A stretch of DNA of 64,000 bases from Ophiocordyceps camponoti-saundersi (nom. inval.) (Eukaryota; Ascomycota; Sordariomycetes; Hypocreales; Ophiocordycipitaceae): positions 186,420-250,419 of the forward strand of contig PDHQ01000014.1 in assembly GCA_003339415.1 (NCBI GenBank). The letters are read 5' to 3'. A model generated the notes under the pieces. That model made no database searches and was not told the DNA's origin. It worked only from the letters and a program-made list of their open reading frames with translations. Below, in pieces: positions 8,979 to 19,680 of the stretch. The translations under genes were made by a program, and so were the position numbers. How positions within the stretch are numbered: the stretch's first letter is position 1; each line of letters opens with the position of its first letter.

Positions 8979-11900
8979 TCACGCTGGCCCGCCGTCTTTG
9001 TTGGGCTTCCAGAACTGAATCATGCGGCCCAGTCGCTCCTTCGTCTTACTGCCCACCGACTTGGGCTTCTTCACCTCGTTATCATTGTCCATCGTCACCT
9101 CCATCGAGAGCTTGCTCCTCTCCCCGTGCGCGCTGCTGATCAACCGGCTGAGACTGACGAGGCTCGAACGTCTGCGACCAAAGGCCGCCGACGACACGGA
9201 AACAGGCCGTTGCTCGCGGAGGCTTGGCTGCGACATGCGCTGGCTCGGGATGAATGTGCTGTCTCGCGTCGTGGTCGAATTGCTCGAGGCCACTGATCTC
9301 ATGTCGTAGTCGGCCGATATCCGCACCTCGGGTCCCGGCTCGCCCATCAGTAGCGATTGGAGACTGTTCTTATCCGTCGACGATGGGGCTGCTGACATGC
9401 GCTGCGACATGGGTGAGCGAGGCGACCCATGGGCCGAGGACGCATGTGTCGTCGAACGCGGGCTGATGGGCGCCATGCTTGCCGACGCGGCGTACGTTTC
9501 TCCCTCCTGCGTGACAAGTGATCGCTTCGGCGACGGCAAGCCCGCATCGGGGCTGCCAAACATGGAGTTGGCGCTGCAGAAGATGATTGACGGAGTTTCC
9601 TCCACAGCGTCCGGCTTAGGAGATCCTCGGAAAACCTGCGCCTGAGCAGCTTTGCCCGTGGCCTTCTTGTCGGACTCGCTCGCGTCCAGACCGACCCGTG
9701 GCTCGCTCATCGACGTAGCGTCCACGGAACTTGCTGTCGCGAGAGCAGACTCACCCACAGGCGATCGTTTCAAGTATCGCGCGGCCACGTCGCCGGGAAT
9801 GCTTCTGCGCAAACTTGGCAACATGACGTTGTCACGCTTCACCGCTTCATCTTTCCCGACAGACGCACCGTCCTCGTCCTCGTCCTCCTCAAACACGTCG
9901 GCCATGGTCGAATTACTGTTGAACCGATGAACGCCAGATCGCTTCATGTCGAAAGGCGGAAGGTCGGGCGCTGATTCCGCTCGGCGGTGGTAGTGCATGC
10001 CCGGACCACTGAAATTTTTCATGCCCTGCGCGCTGTGCATGCGTCTTTTGCCGCTGGAACCGGCAGCCCGCTGTGCCGCCTCCCATTCCGGGTTGAGAGG
10101 CAGCGGCGTGTTGAAAGGGCCGAGGGCGGCGTCGAGATCGATCATGGGATACGAGGCGTCGTCCCTTGATGGGCGTCGCCCCCTAGCAGAGCTCTGGGCT
10201 ACGGTTGGAGGCTCGACGTCTTTCAACGGGAAAACCGGCGAATCCTGACCAGGAGTCTCCGAGCCGTCCGTTTCCTGCTCGTCGTCCTCCAGCCGGTCGA
10301 CAGATGCGGGGGATGGAGGTTGCTCCGCCGCCGCCGCCACCGCCGCCGTGTTTTGTTTCCGACGGCTTCTGGGTTTCCGGGGTAGTATTGAACCCGCCCA
10401 GCCCTTGACTCTTTTCTTCCTGCTCGTCTTGCTGGTGCACTGTCTTCCCAACACGTTTGCCTCCCTGCCTGTCTCGGTCGAGTCGGATTCGATATCAGAA
10501 GATGAAGCCCCAGAGATGCCTTTGGCGGACTCTGCCGAGCTGGAGCTTGATGACGGTCGCGGTTTAGCAGGGGCGGCCGAGCTGATGAATGACGGTTCAA
10601 ATCCGAAAAACGACCATCGCTTGGGCGGCCTTGCTGTCGAGGTGTTGTTGGCTTGGCCCGGACCTTGGGCCTCCATCACGGCGAGCAGTGTTGGTGTCGA
10701 GTTCCGACGCCTAGGAGAGGTACTAGTTGCGTCGCAGTCGAGCGGAGGGTTTGCCATGCCCTCCAGTACGGCTCCGGCCGTGCTAGGCCTCGAGTCGGTC
10801 AAGTCTCGCACGGGGCTCTTGAGTAAGATGTTTGGATGTTCCCGCCCGATGGGCGAGGCTACAGACACGACTGAAGATATGCTGCCAGATACCGAATGTC
10901 CAGGGCGCGCAGTAGCCGTGCTGGATGTGTCACTGGAAACGAGCGACAACGGTCGCGGAATAAATTCAAGCTTGTCTGAAAAGCCGACTCGTGCCCTTCC
11001 TTGCCTTCCTTGTCGCGGGCTGCTGGGCTCGGTGTCGGAAGGGTGACTGACGGGAGTGGTGGGCCGCGCGGCTGCCGAGGTATCATCGCCAGGACTCTTT
11101 GCTTCACGGCACAGGTGCAGAGTTTCGGGCGTTGTGAGTTCTTTATCGTGAGCCGGGAGCGGGAAGTCGCGCACGAGAGTGAAGTAGGTCGGGCTGTTAG
11201 GGGCACTGCTGCCTCTTGGCATGACATGCACTGCTGGAAACCGCGACAACTGTGACAGATCGTGAGCGGAGACGGCGCCGGAGAGGCCACGACGGTGGCC
11301 AGCGGCGTGGCGGCGACTTTGAGGGACGAGACTGGGGTTCGAGGCGAATCCGCTGTCAGATTTGGTCGGACTGGTGCTCATGAGGGCAATGGAGTTGCCG
11401 TCGCGTACGCTACCGCCGATAAATTCGCTGCCACCTCGACGATGTCCATGTCTCGTAGGCCTCACGGGAGAGGGAAGAAGTCTCGGCGAGAGTGAAGTGG
11501 GAGTGATGGGAGGGCTCAGAAATGCCGACGGCTCCGTTTCTTGACCGAGAGAAGCGCCCGGATTGAAACTGAAGGCAGGCAGAGCCAAGCCCTTTCGTGG
11601 TCTGTCACCAGCCTCTCGTGGCGGACTTGACGTCAGTTCAGGCCCAGCGGTCGGCATGATCTTTCGTTCGCCATAGCGGCCGAGCGTAGACGGTGTAGAA
11701 GACTGAAAGGCCTGGCGAGCAGGAAAGATGAAAGGCGGATTGGGAGGAGGGATGTCGATGGAGGTCGACGGAGGGTCGGGAGCCATGCCATCTCCGAGAT
11801 CTGTCGGGAGGAAGGGACGAGCTGCGGTGTCTTCCAAAGCGTGGGCATGTGAAGCACCGGCCGTGGATCCCCAGCTGGAACCTCGAGCAGAGGCGATCAT
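8979..11900 (-). CDS. 973-residue Ser/Pro-rich protein, candidate NDR-kinase substrate
   Basis: This is a single uninterrupted frame of 973 residues, largely disordered and rich in Ser, Pro, Arg and Thr, with no recognisable enzyme domain. Similar proteins are sometimes labelled 'cell wall proline-rich' in filamentous fungi, but I cannot verify that here. Three sites fit the H-x-R-x-x-S consensus of NDR/LATS kinases (Cbk1, Orb6, COT1): His153-Ser158 in HGHRRGGSEF, His202-Ser207 in GHRRGLSG, and His638-Ser643 in HYHRRAESAPD. Many SP/TP sites suggest proline-directed kinases as well. The C-terminal 40 residues are basic (KPKSVGSKTKERLGRMIQFW) and look folded or helical. The start at 11900 is the first ATG of the frame; a short 5' exon cannot be excluded. 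A role in polarity or wall signalling is inference. Confidence 0.8.
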   Translation of the reverse strand: MIASARGSSWGSTAGASHAHALEDTAARPFLPTDLGDGMAPDPPSTSIDIPPPNPPFIFPARQAFQSSTPSTLGRYGERKIMPTAGPELTSSPPREAGDRPRKGLALPAFSFNPGASLGQETEPSAFLSPPITPTSLSPRLLPSPVRPTRHGHRRGGSEFIGGSVRDGNSIALMSTSPTKSDSGFASNPSLVPQSRRHAAGHRRGLSGAVSAHDLSQLSRFPAVHVMPRGSSAPNSPTYFTLVRDFPLPAHDKELTTPETLHLCREAKSPGDDTSAAARPTTPVSHPSDTEPSSPRQGRQGRARVGFSDKLEFIPRPLSLVSSDTSSTATARPGHSVSGSISSVVSVASPIGREHPNILLKSPVRDLTDSRPSTAGAVLEGMANPPLDCDATSTSPRRRNSTPTLLAVMEAQGPGQANNTSTARPPKRWSFFGFEPSFISSAAPAKPRPSSSSSSAESAKGISGASSSDIESDSTETGREANVLGRQCTSKTSRKKRVKGWAGSILPRKPRSRRKQNTAAVAAAAEQPPSPASVDRLEDDEQETDGSETPGQDSPVFPLKDVEPPTVAQSSARGRRPSRDDASYPMIDLDAALGPFNTPLPLNPEWEAAQRAAGSSGKRRMHSAQGMKNFSGPGMHYHRRAESAPDLPPFDMKRSGVHRFNSNSTMADVFEEDEDEDGASVGKDEAVKRDNVMLPSLRRSIPGDVAARYLKRSPVGESALATASSVDATSMSEPRVGLDASESDKKATGKAAQAQVFRGSPKPDAVEETPSIIFCSANSMFGSPDAGLPSPKRSLVTQEGETYAASASMAPISPRSTTHASSAHGSPRSPMSQRMSAAPSSTDKNSLQSLLMGEPGPEVRISADYDMRSVASSNSTTTRDSTFIPSQRMSQPSLREQRPVSVSSAAFGRRRSSLVSLSRLISSAHGERSKLSMEVTMDNDNEVKKPKSVGSKTKERLGRMIQFWKPNKDGGPA

Positions 11901-12603
11901 CTTCCGCAGCCGCGCCGCGGCGTTTCAGCACAATGGCAGGCTAAGAGGGCGAAAGTGTCATAAGAATGATGGAAGTAGCGTCGTGGACGATGATGTCGGT
12001 CGGCGCGAATGACGCTTCGAACGGCATGCAGGTGAAAAGAGTTGCAACGAAGTCGTCGGCTTTCACTTTCGAGGTCGGGCGTGATTGTTTTGCTTATTAT
12101 TCGAAATGTGTATGGCGGCCAAGGTCGTCGGTCTGTGGGCCGTCAGCACTTGGGAGAGTTGATGAAGCCTCTGCCGGAAGAAGCAAAGCACAGTTCTTGG
12201 GCGGTAAAACGCGCGACAGGCCCGCAGCGGTGATGAGAACAGACCTAGAGAGGATAGAGAAGAAAAAAAGACACGAATGCTGCGCTTCTTCAGCCAAAAA
12301 AAGGATTCAAGCCAAAGGCGAAGAGAAAGATGGTCGAAAGAGGAAGAAGAAAAGAACCGGATGAGGCCAGAGAGAGAAAGAGAGTGAGTGAGAGAGAAGA
12401 AAAAAGGAGTGGACGGTTGATGCCAGCGCCAACTCAAGGACGAGAAGTGCAGCTGGAATCACACCAAAAGGCGGATTTTCAAGAGGCGCGCAAAGGCGGC
12501 GAGAAGTTGGGTGAGGATAAGAAGATGAAGGATGTGCAGCGAAGGATGGGGAGGAGGGTTGAATTTAGCCGGGGAGGGAGTGCGACTGGGCGTTCAGGGA
12601 GTC

Positions 12604-12696
<93 letters not shown>

Positions 12697-13750
12697 GGCG
12701 GATGCGACGCCCGGCTGAGCATAGCGGAGGTACCGAGGGATACTTGCGTCACTAACAGGGGTTAGGGTCGGCGAGCGGTCGCGTCTGGGGGGTAAGAGAG
12801 GTACTGTGATGATATTCTCACTATCACTGTATGGGGCTCGAGGTACAGCTAAGTACATACTTGGGGACTCGTCCTTATTCGTGCACGAGGCTTACGAGTG
12901 TGCAATTCCCACTTGCTTGACTCTCTCTCTCTCTCTCCGCGTGCGCATCACCGAGAGCGAGAGAGAGATGTTCCGCGCAGGCTGACTGACTAACTATCAG
13001 CTACCCATCTCCTAGGCAGGTAGGTAGGTAGGTAAGCAGGCAGGTACACCATGCAACACACAGTCGCATCAGCGTAGTGAGGAAACTCGCCCTCTTGAGG
13101 GGCAGCGAGGCATGTACCCCATCGACATTGGCCGCGGTGGCGGGCCAGCTAGGGCCGCCATCTGGGACCCTGGGTGCTCAGACACCCGGATACGGAGTGG
13201 GAGTCCGAGGGACTAACCGCTGCTATATTGGGTGTCTTTGTTCTTTTCTGCGGAGACGAGACAGATTATTCGTCGGGGCTGGCCCGTTTTCCCCCTTCCC
13301 ATTCACTCCTTCGCCATCCCTCCGGCAATGACAGTGGAAGAGGCCGAAAGTTGCCAAGATTGTGCGCATCCGTCAAGGAGCGGTAGAGTTTTGCGCTGAT
13401 GGTGCCGTTGCCCTGATCCCTACCTTGGTATGTACAGCAGACAGACAACAATTCAGTCAGGGACCATACAATATACCGGTACGCAAAGAAGTTTGTACGG
13501 ACACATACATACATACATACAACAGTACAGATGCAAGTTGTGTGCGTGTGTATGTACGGAGCACATTTTGGTGTTCTTTGCACCTTAAGGCATGCGTGCG
13601 CATGTGCGAGCCAACAGTCTGGGAGCTCCGTGGAGGCTGCTGGTGCCTGGGGAAACCGTTGCTTCTCAGTTCTCACATGGTTGAATGTCTCGAGAGGTTG
13701 TATGTTTGTATGTACATATGTATGTACATAGTTGTAGGGTGTGCTTCAAG
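11901..13750. other. intergenic region with a long G tract
   Basis: This is the upstream region of the 973-residue gene. It contains a purine-rich stretch (about 12250-12420), the 90-nt G run listed separately, short CT runs (12920-12937) and a TAGG run (13018-13035). Several long frames occur but all are poly-Gly/poly-Pro or lack protein-like composition. No gene is supported. Confidence 0.6.
12606..12695. repeat. 90-nt uninterrupted G tract
   Basis: Ninety G in a row follow GTCCC and precede TGGCGG. It creates poly-Gly (plus) and poly-Pro (minus) open frames that are artefacts. The true length is uncertain because such runs are unstable and hard to sequence. Confidence 0.9.
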
Positions 13751-13758
13751 GGCCTGAA

Positions 13759-14197
13759 CAGGGTTTAAAAAAAGTCAGTGAAAAAAGTCACAGAAATTCA
13801 CTTTTAGTTATTTTTAATTAAGTTCTTTATTTAATTATAAACTAGGGCCTAGGTTATAAATTAAGAAAAAAGACCTATAAAATACTAGAAAAAACACTCT
13901 ATAAGTACGTATTTTTTTTATATTAGTAATCATAGTTATATAGGCTATAAATAGCGATTAGTCATTTAGTGACTAAAGTCACTAAAAAATAGTGACTTTT
14001 TTTCTTAAAAAATTCCTTACTAATTAAGAAAAAATAATTAAAAGAAAAAAAGCTTATAGCTATTTAGCGAAGAATTTACTCTATTTTATAGTTATTTATA
14101 CTACTTACTTACTCTTACTATAGATTTTTAACTTTAAAAATAGTAGTGACTTTTTTGCGACTAAAAAAAAGTAGTGACTGACTAATTTTAAACCCTG
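13759..14197. mobile_element. 439-bp non-autonomous DNA transposon (hAT-like MITE)
   Basis: The element is delimited by a perfect 8-bp target-site duplication, GGCCTGAA, at 13751-13758 and 14198-14205. The terminal inverted repeats begin CAGGGTTTAAAA and match at about 20 of the first 23 positions (left CAGGGTTTAAAAAAAGTCAG, right, read inward, CAGGGTTTAAAATTAGTCAG). The interior is very AT-rich, has no coding frame, and carries many AGTGACTTTTT/AAAAAGTCACT motifs like subterminal transposase-binding repeats. An 8-bp duplication with a CAGGG terminus points to hAT transposases acting in trans; the superfamily is inferred because no transposase is present. Confidence 0.88.
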
Positions 14198-14205
14198 GGC
14201 CTGAA

Positions 14206-17070
14206 TAAAGCAGTCACCGGGTTGCAAGTCGAGGTGCGAAAAGACGCACCATCAAGCTCGTTGACACCGGTGTCTTTACTTGATTCATCGCCGAGGTATG
14301 ACGGGAAACCTCCCAGCATTGCTCCGGCGCAATGTTTGTATGGATGTATCTTTGTACATACAACATTAAGTTCCTACTAGATCCCCCCTGGGGGTGGAAC
14401 CTTGAGCCCCTCGCTGGCCGTTGGCCCTGGCAGCAGCAGCCATGTCCCAACAACGGATAGAGAGTGGGAAACACTTCCGTCAAACAGGAAACGTCATCTA
14501 CTGGCAGATACTACCTAGGTACTGCTAGTAGTAGGTAGGCGCGTACCTATAGAAGCGACTTTTCCTCCTTCCTAGGCCTTCTTCCTATTCCTCCTCGTCT
14601 TCTTCTCCTAATGCCCAGGCTTGCTGGCCCGGCAACTGCCTCTCCCTTACCTTCTCCTACTGCATCCCTTCGACTGCTACGGATACAGCCCGTTCTTGGA
14701 CGGCGCCCACCACTCAGAGGCCACGTTGATGCTAGTAGGGTGCGAATACATGGTAGCCTTTGTGTTGTTGTATGTTCCGTGCATGTATCCATACATACTA
14801 CATGCATATTATGCTGATCCATGCTTGCCAGCCGGTGGGTTCGAGGCAACCCGACCATTGATCCCGTGACTCGAATGTGGCTCCTTCATGCTGGTGCCTG
14901 CCCTGGAACGGGCGGCCAGCATGTCCGACACTCATTATTCTTATTCTTCTTACCCTTGGTTTCCTCAGCGTGATGGTCCCCTAGGGAGGGATGCATGCGA
15001 TGCCAGGCCTTTTCTGCTGACTTCAACGCTGCGGTGCCATAAAGACGGCGAAATACCCCCCCGGTTATTCCCTCGTCTCACGCATCTGTGCATCGCTAGC
15101 CGCCGTGAGACGAGGCTAGGCGGCCGTCGTGCAGCTATGGCCTGCAGCTTCATCTCCGCGAAGCATTTAGCAATGATGACCCTTGATTCCCATCTCAGAT
15201 CGTGGCTCGTGAATCAAAATCCGCCGCCGGGGGGGCTCCGCGGGGATGCGATCCGACTCTCCAAACGAGAAGTCAGATGGATGACTCTCGCGAGACGAGA
15301 CAGCCCGCTGACAGCAATGGAAAAACGGTCTCGTGGGCTCGAATGTCTGAACGTGTGCCGCGCAAATGGTCGTCCTGCAGGCTGCATGTGGCTATCTTGG
15401 GTCTCGATGGCTCACTTGACTTGCTTTTCCCTCCCTGCCCTTGCTGCTCTCCCTTGCTTCGACGCCACACCCTGCGATGCTTCGTACTGATACATCCATG
15501 ACCGACAAGGGTTTCAACTAGAGGTATGTACGGATAGGTAGGCAGGTAGGTAGCATGGTGGTACTAACCTATGCTGCCGTGTGTCGGCCGTGAAGATTGC
15601 CATGAGGTGATGATGGGTTGCTATCTGCATTTTAGTCTGCTCCTTCGAGAGTCCATTGATGATCCTACGGCCATGACAGCATCTCGCGTTCTTGTTGGAC
15701 GGTTTAGAGCCGAGGTATCAGTACCGACTGGGCGGCCCCGCTCCCGATCCTGCTGTTAGACAGCGTGTTGACTGATGGCCGAACAAGTGTTGCGAGAGAA
15801 GGCTCCAGGCCAGGTCGAGGGGTGCATTGTGCCTTGATGGAGGAGGGGGTGAGCTCAGTGTCTGCTGACCGCAAAATCCCAAGTGGAGAGGTCTGCGTAT
15901 CCGTAGTTGGGGTCAGCTTGGGGTCGCTATCAAAGTCGCTGATAATCCTGGTCAAGCGAGGAGTTTCTCGGGACCTCGAGACTTGCCGCTCAGGACAGCA
16001 GGGATCGTTGGTCCACGGCCGAGCCTTGTCTCGGTACGGTCTCTTAGCCTACGATCGAGGCCTCAGTGAGACTCGGCCGGTCGTTCTCAAACAGAGCGCA
16101 CTCCAGCATTCACCAGTCGACTTAAGATGCGCTGGCCGAACACATTGTTTTGGCTATGAGTCCGTACATGTGTATGTATGAAGAATCTTCCAGGCTGTTG
16201 GAGCGGCGACATAGAGAATTTGGAGAGATTCATGGTAGCGTCGAGTAGGATGTACTGTGTACAAGCTACATAATATGCACAACCCCGAACCGTTTCCCCA
16301 CCGCCGGGGCCAATGCCAATCTCCCAGACGGCAACGTCATCATCACGAGCTGCTAAGCCACTTGCAATTTAACAGCGTCTCAAGCGGAGAAAAGAAGAGA
16401 GGCAATATCCGTAACCAATACGAATTCTCGTATATACATATGTATCCGTACACATTATGATGAAGATGATATTACCGAGCGCTGAACGCATCCTGTATCC
16501 TTACACACAAACTTACATATTCAGCCTGGTAATACATACAGATATAGCCTGCCGCCGTATGCTAGGTTCTAAGGTTCTTTATAAAGCCCCTGAGCCCTTG
16601 ACCGATAGTGGCCTGAGTTTATGACCGATCGCGTTTTTCGGCCCGCAGATCTGCTGCTCAAGGGACACGCCCCTTGGACGACAAGTACCCGCCGAGACCG
16701 TCCTGGCTTCCCTTCATGCCTGTCCGGCGATAGTCATACCCGGGACGAAATGATTGCCACGAGATTGGTGGAGCCTCCCATCTTGATCCATTCCGTGGCA
16801 TGCTGCGACCTGTGGTTGACTCTCAACTGTTATCGAGGAAGATCGATAGATACAGTGCTCTTTTGATATTCGTACAGTATACTCTAACTGGTACTAGCGA
16901 GTACCCAAATGATAGAGATCGAACCTTGCTGTGCCTCATGCGCCACGCTCTCGAAGCAAGCCACATTATGGGTATGTTGGCAAATCTGTTCACCGCCCTA
17001 GATTCCGACGGCAGAAAATTCACTCGTCTAACCATCACAGCAACCAAAACGCCGACTGTCGACACAAGAC
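14206..17070. other. 2.9-kb region without a supported gene
   Basis: I read both strands and found only frames with non-protein-like composition (for example 14888-15490). It holds scattered GTATGTATG/TAGGTAGG short repeats (about 14340-14365, 15520-15552 and 16430-16450). The last part is probably the cgr1 promoter. Confidence 0.5.
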
Positions 17071-17560
17071 ATGGCCGAGGGCATATCGGCTGAGAAGCCC
17101 ACGAAGCCTCTTGGCATGCGCCAAAATGGTGAGGCGCTCTCAACCCCTCAACCCTGCCTCCGCCAGGCTGACATTCGCCGGCGGTTCGCAGGCAAGCAGT
17201 GGCATGCGCCGAAGCAGGCGTTCAGACCGACCGCTGGCTTGACGCCGTACGAGAAGCGAGTCAAGGAGCGCGCCGCCTTGGCGCAGATGAAGGCCAAGGA
17301 GAAAGACATGAAGGAGGAAAAGGAACAAATGCGCAAGGTGGGTACACATGTATAAATATATTTTCACATACATGACGGGCTACATTTGTTGCTCACACGA
17401 AGACTGACGCCGCCCTCAGCAACGCATCGAAGCGATCCGCGAAAAGCGAGCCAAGAAGGAAGAAAGGGAACGATATGAGAAGATGGCGGAGAAGATGCAT
17501 CGCAAGCGGGTCGAGCGGTTGAAACGTAAAGAGAAGCGGAACAAACTACTGAATTCCTGA
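17071..17560 (+). CDS. cgr1: rRNA-processing protein CGR1
   Basis: CGR1 is a small nucleolar protein needed for pre-rRNA processing and 60S subunit assembly. Exons 17071-17337 and 17420-17560 give 135 codons plus stop; the 82-bp intron has donor GTGGGT and acceptor CTCAG. The protein has a variable N-terminus with the conserved stretch [20 protein letters not shown]. It is followed by a long charged Lys/Arg/Glu helix ([20 protein letters not shown] onward) that continues across the splice site ([20 protein letters not shown]) and ends [12 protein letters not shown]. Length and the WKxxK-like core match the family. Confidence 0.92.
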
Positions 17561-17941
17561 GACACATCGGCTGGAGACTCTCCTTTTGCCCGGATAGTCT
17601 CGGGGCTTCATTTGGCCATCCTCGTGGCGAGATTAAGGCGTAAGGCGTCTGTATGTATGAACGGATGGAGACTGGATGGACGTATGTGTGTATTTACCCA
17701 TGGTCAGACGGTCATTTCAATGACTTCGGTACGTTGAGCAAGGAGGAATCAAGTAAAATGACCGGATTTCGTTCTTGTGATGAAGCAGAGCCAAGGCTGG
17801 CATGTGAGGCGCGGACTTGCCGGAGCGGGCAAACCCTGGCGCGACCCGCTTTAATGTAAAGAAAATGGCCTCTCCGGATTGGCGGCCCCGGCCAGGTTAC
17901 ACCGACACCACCCGCGGGCACCCCGCAAAAGGCCGGTGACG
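17561..17941. other. intergenic between cgr1 and the 17942 gene
   Basis: No feature is recognised apart from a GTATGTATG motif near 17650. An in-frame upstream ATG at 17879 could extend the next gene by 21 codons. Confidence 0.45.
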
Positions 17942-18744
17942 ATGCGACATTCGGTCGACCTTTTGCGGCCGAATGCCGGCGCCGTGAGTCCGGACCATAG
18001 CCGACGGGCGAGCTGGTCGCAGCCGCGAGGAGACTCCGCCGAGTCGGACACGGCGGCAGCCCGGAGAGAGAGACTGCAGCTGGAGCAGGACAAGGCGTCG
18101 TCATCGGTCCGGCAAGAGTTGGTTTTCCCCCCAATTCTTTGCACTTTCCAGCCAAAGCCATTTTCGGACGCGGACTCCACTGACGTCTTTGAAGGATTCT
18201 CAAGCGGTCGCTGGCCGACCTCAAAGCCTTTTCGACCTCGATGACGAAGCAGCTCGACGACACCTATTACGCGGTACTGGAGAAGACGAGCACGCTACAG
18301 AGCACGGTCGCGTCACTTAGGGACTTGGCTGAGACGCTGCGCGGCACGTGCGACGGCTTCGACGACGACTCGCGCGCCCTCGAGAGCGACACGCTCAGGC
18401 AGGTCATCGCTCTTGGCAACTTTGAGGCGCAGGAAGCCAAGATTTCGGGGCTCCAGAGCCGCATCCTGCAGGGTCGGACCAGGATCCAGAAGGTGACAGA
18501 TCGGGTCGACGTCGTCAGGAGGCGCATAGAAGGCTGGGAGCGGGCCGACGAGGCGTGGCGTGAAAAGACGCGCAAGCGGCTCAAGATTTTGTGGTCCGTC
18601 ACGTCCGTCGTCAGCATCGTTTTCGTCGCCCTCGTCGTCGGCGCCCACTACATGGCTAAGGGATTTGGCGGTGTGTCAAAGCGCCCTCTGTCCTCGACAG
18701 GTGGTGAAGGCGAACAACAGCCGCGGTTGTTGGACGAACTATGA
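17942..18744 (+). CDS. coiled-coil protein with C-terminal membrane segment, function unknown
   Basis: I do not recognise a named family. Exons 17942-18117 and 18195-18744 give 241 codons plus stop. The 77-bp intron has donor GTTGGT, branch CACTGAC and acceptor GAAG, and joins QDKASSSVRQE to ILKRSLADLKAFS, restoring a continuous helix. Residues about 45-190 are charged and heptad-like (LEKTSTLQSTVASLRDLAET and LQSRILQGRTRIQKVTDRVD), then comes one hydrophobic segment near 194-214 (LWSVTSVVSIVFVALVVGAH) and a short tail of about 27 residues ending PRLLDEL. That layout suggests a tail-anchored or type II organelle-membrane coiled-coil protein facing the cytosol (inference). The start could instead be 17879. 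Confidence 0.75.
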
Positions 18745-19680
18745 CGATTGCGTGGCTCGCAGCCAGCCAGCAAGCCAGCCAGCAAGCCAGAGCTCCAGCC
18801 ATGCCTACCGAGCAGTAGTGTTTTATTTCCCTTCTTAATTTTCACGAGTAATTGTCTCAAGAAGTGTCCACGGGATCGATGGGAGAAACCGTCCGGCAGA
18901 TGACCCCAAGCCATCGTCGTCCGAGTCGCCAACGTGAGTCGTAGCCTCGTAGGGGTGCTGCGCCACTCAATAGTCACCTCGTATTCGTGCGACAACCAGG
19001 TTTCCCACCCGTCTGTCGTCCATCTTTCAGTACCATGCGGACTCGATATCAATCAAATTTCCGGGTCTACGGTCGGTCTATGCGGCGAGTCATGAGCTGA
19101 ATTGAAAAGCATCATGATGTAAGAATGCGACGTTCTCAAAGTGAAAGAAGAAGCGCATGTGTAAATTCCAAGATTCGCACTGTACGTATTATGCCTGTAT
19201 TTGCGCGGCATTCGCGTAGTGTTAGCCTGACACTCCGTATGGTTGGACCGTTGGAGGCTGGGCTAGCACCGTGCCTGACACGGAGAGGCAAGTCGGAACC
19301 GCCTCTGTCAAGTCGATGGCTTGATCGGCGTCTCTGTTGGTCGGATTTGTAGGCATTTCACCTCAGTCACACTTGTTAATCAATAAGAAGAGCCTGCAGC
19401 ATCGACAGTCAAAACAACCGTCACAGTTCGTTACTCATTGCCGCAAATCTCCCAGGGATCTGCGGAACAGTGTGCAGGTCTCTGGCCCCCCGACCCTGGT
19501 CTCGCTGACGTTAGCTCGCCTCACACCTCGTCAGCGCCCGCGGGGCTGTGAGAGAAGGATTCGTTGGACGGCGCCACGGGCGTCATCCAGTCTAAAGACG
19601 ATCGTCTCCTGCGTCTCGACGAAAGGCGACCTCATCTTCTTACTGTCAACGGCCGTCTGTCCCTGTCAACTCTTCCGATC
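18745..19680. other. intergenic with a short tandem repeat
   Basis: A CAGCCAGCAAGC-type tandem repeat spans about 18761-18795, just after the preceding stop. The rest shows no coding signal. The part just before 19681 is probably the leader of the PX gene, and an in-frame ATG at 19564 is an alternative start for it. Confidence 0.5.

Noticed and set aside
12532..12858. poly-Gly and poly-Pro frames
   Set aside because: They are produced by the 90-nt G tract.
14888..15490. 200-codon frame in the gene-poor region
   Set aside because: No protein-like pattern, no splice partners, and amino-acid use is random.
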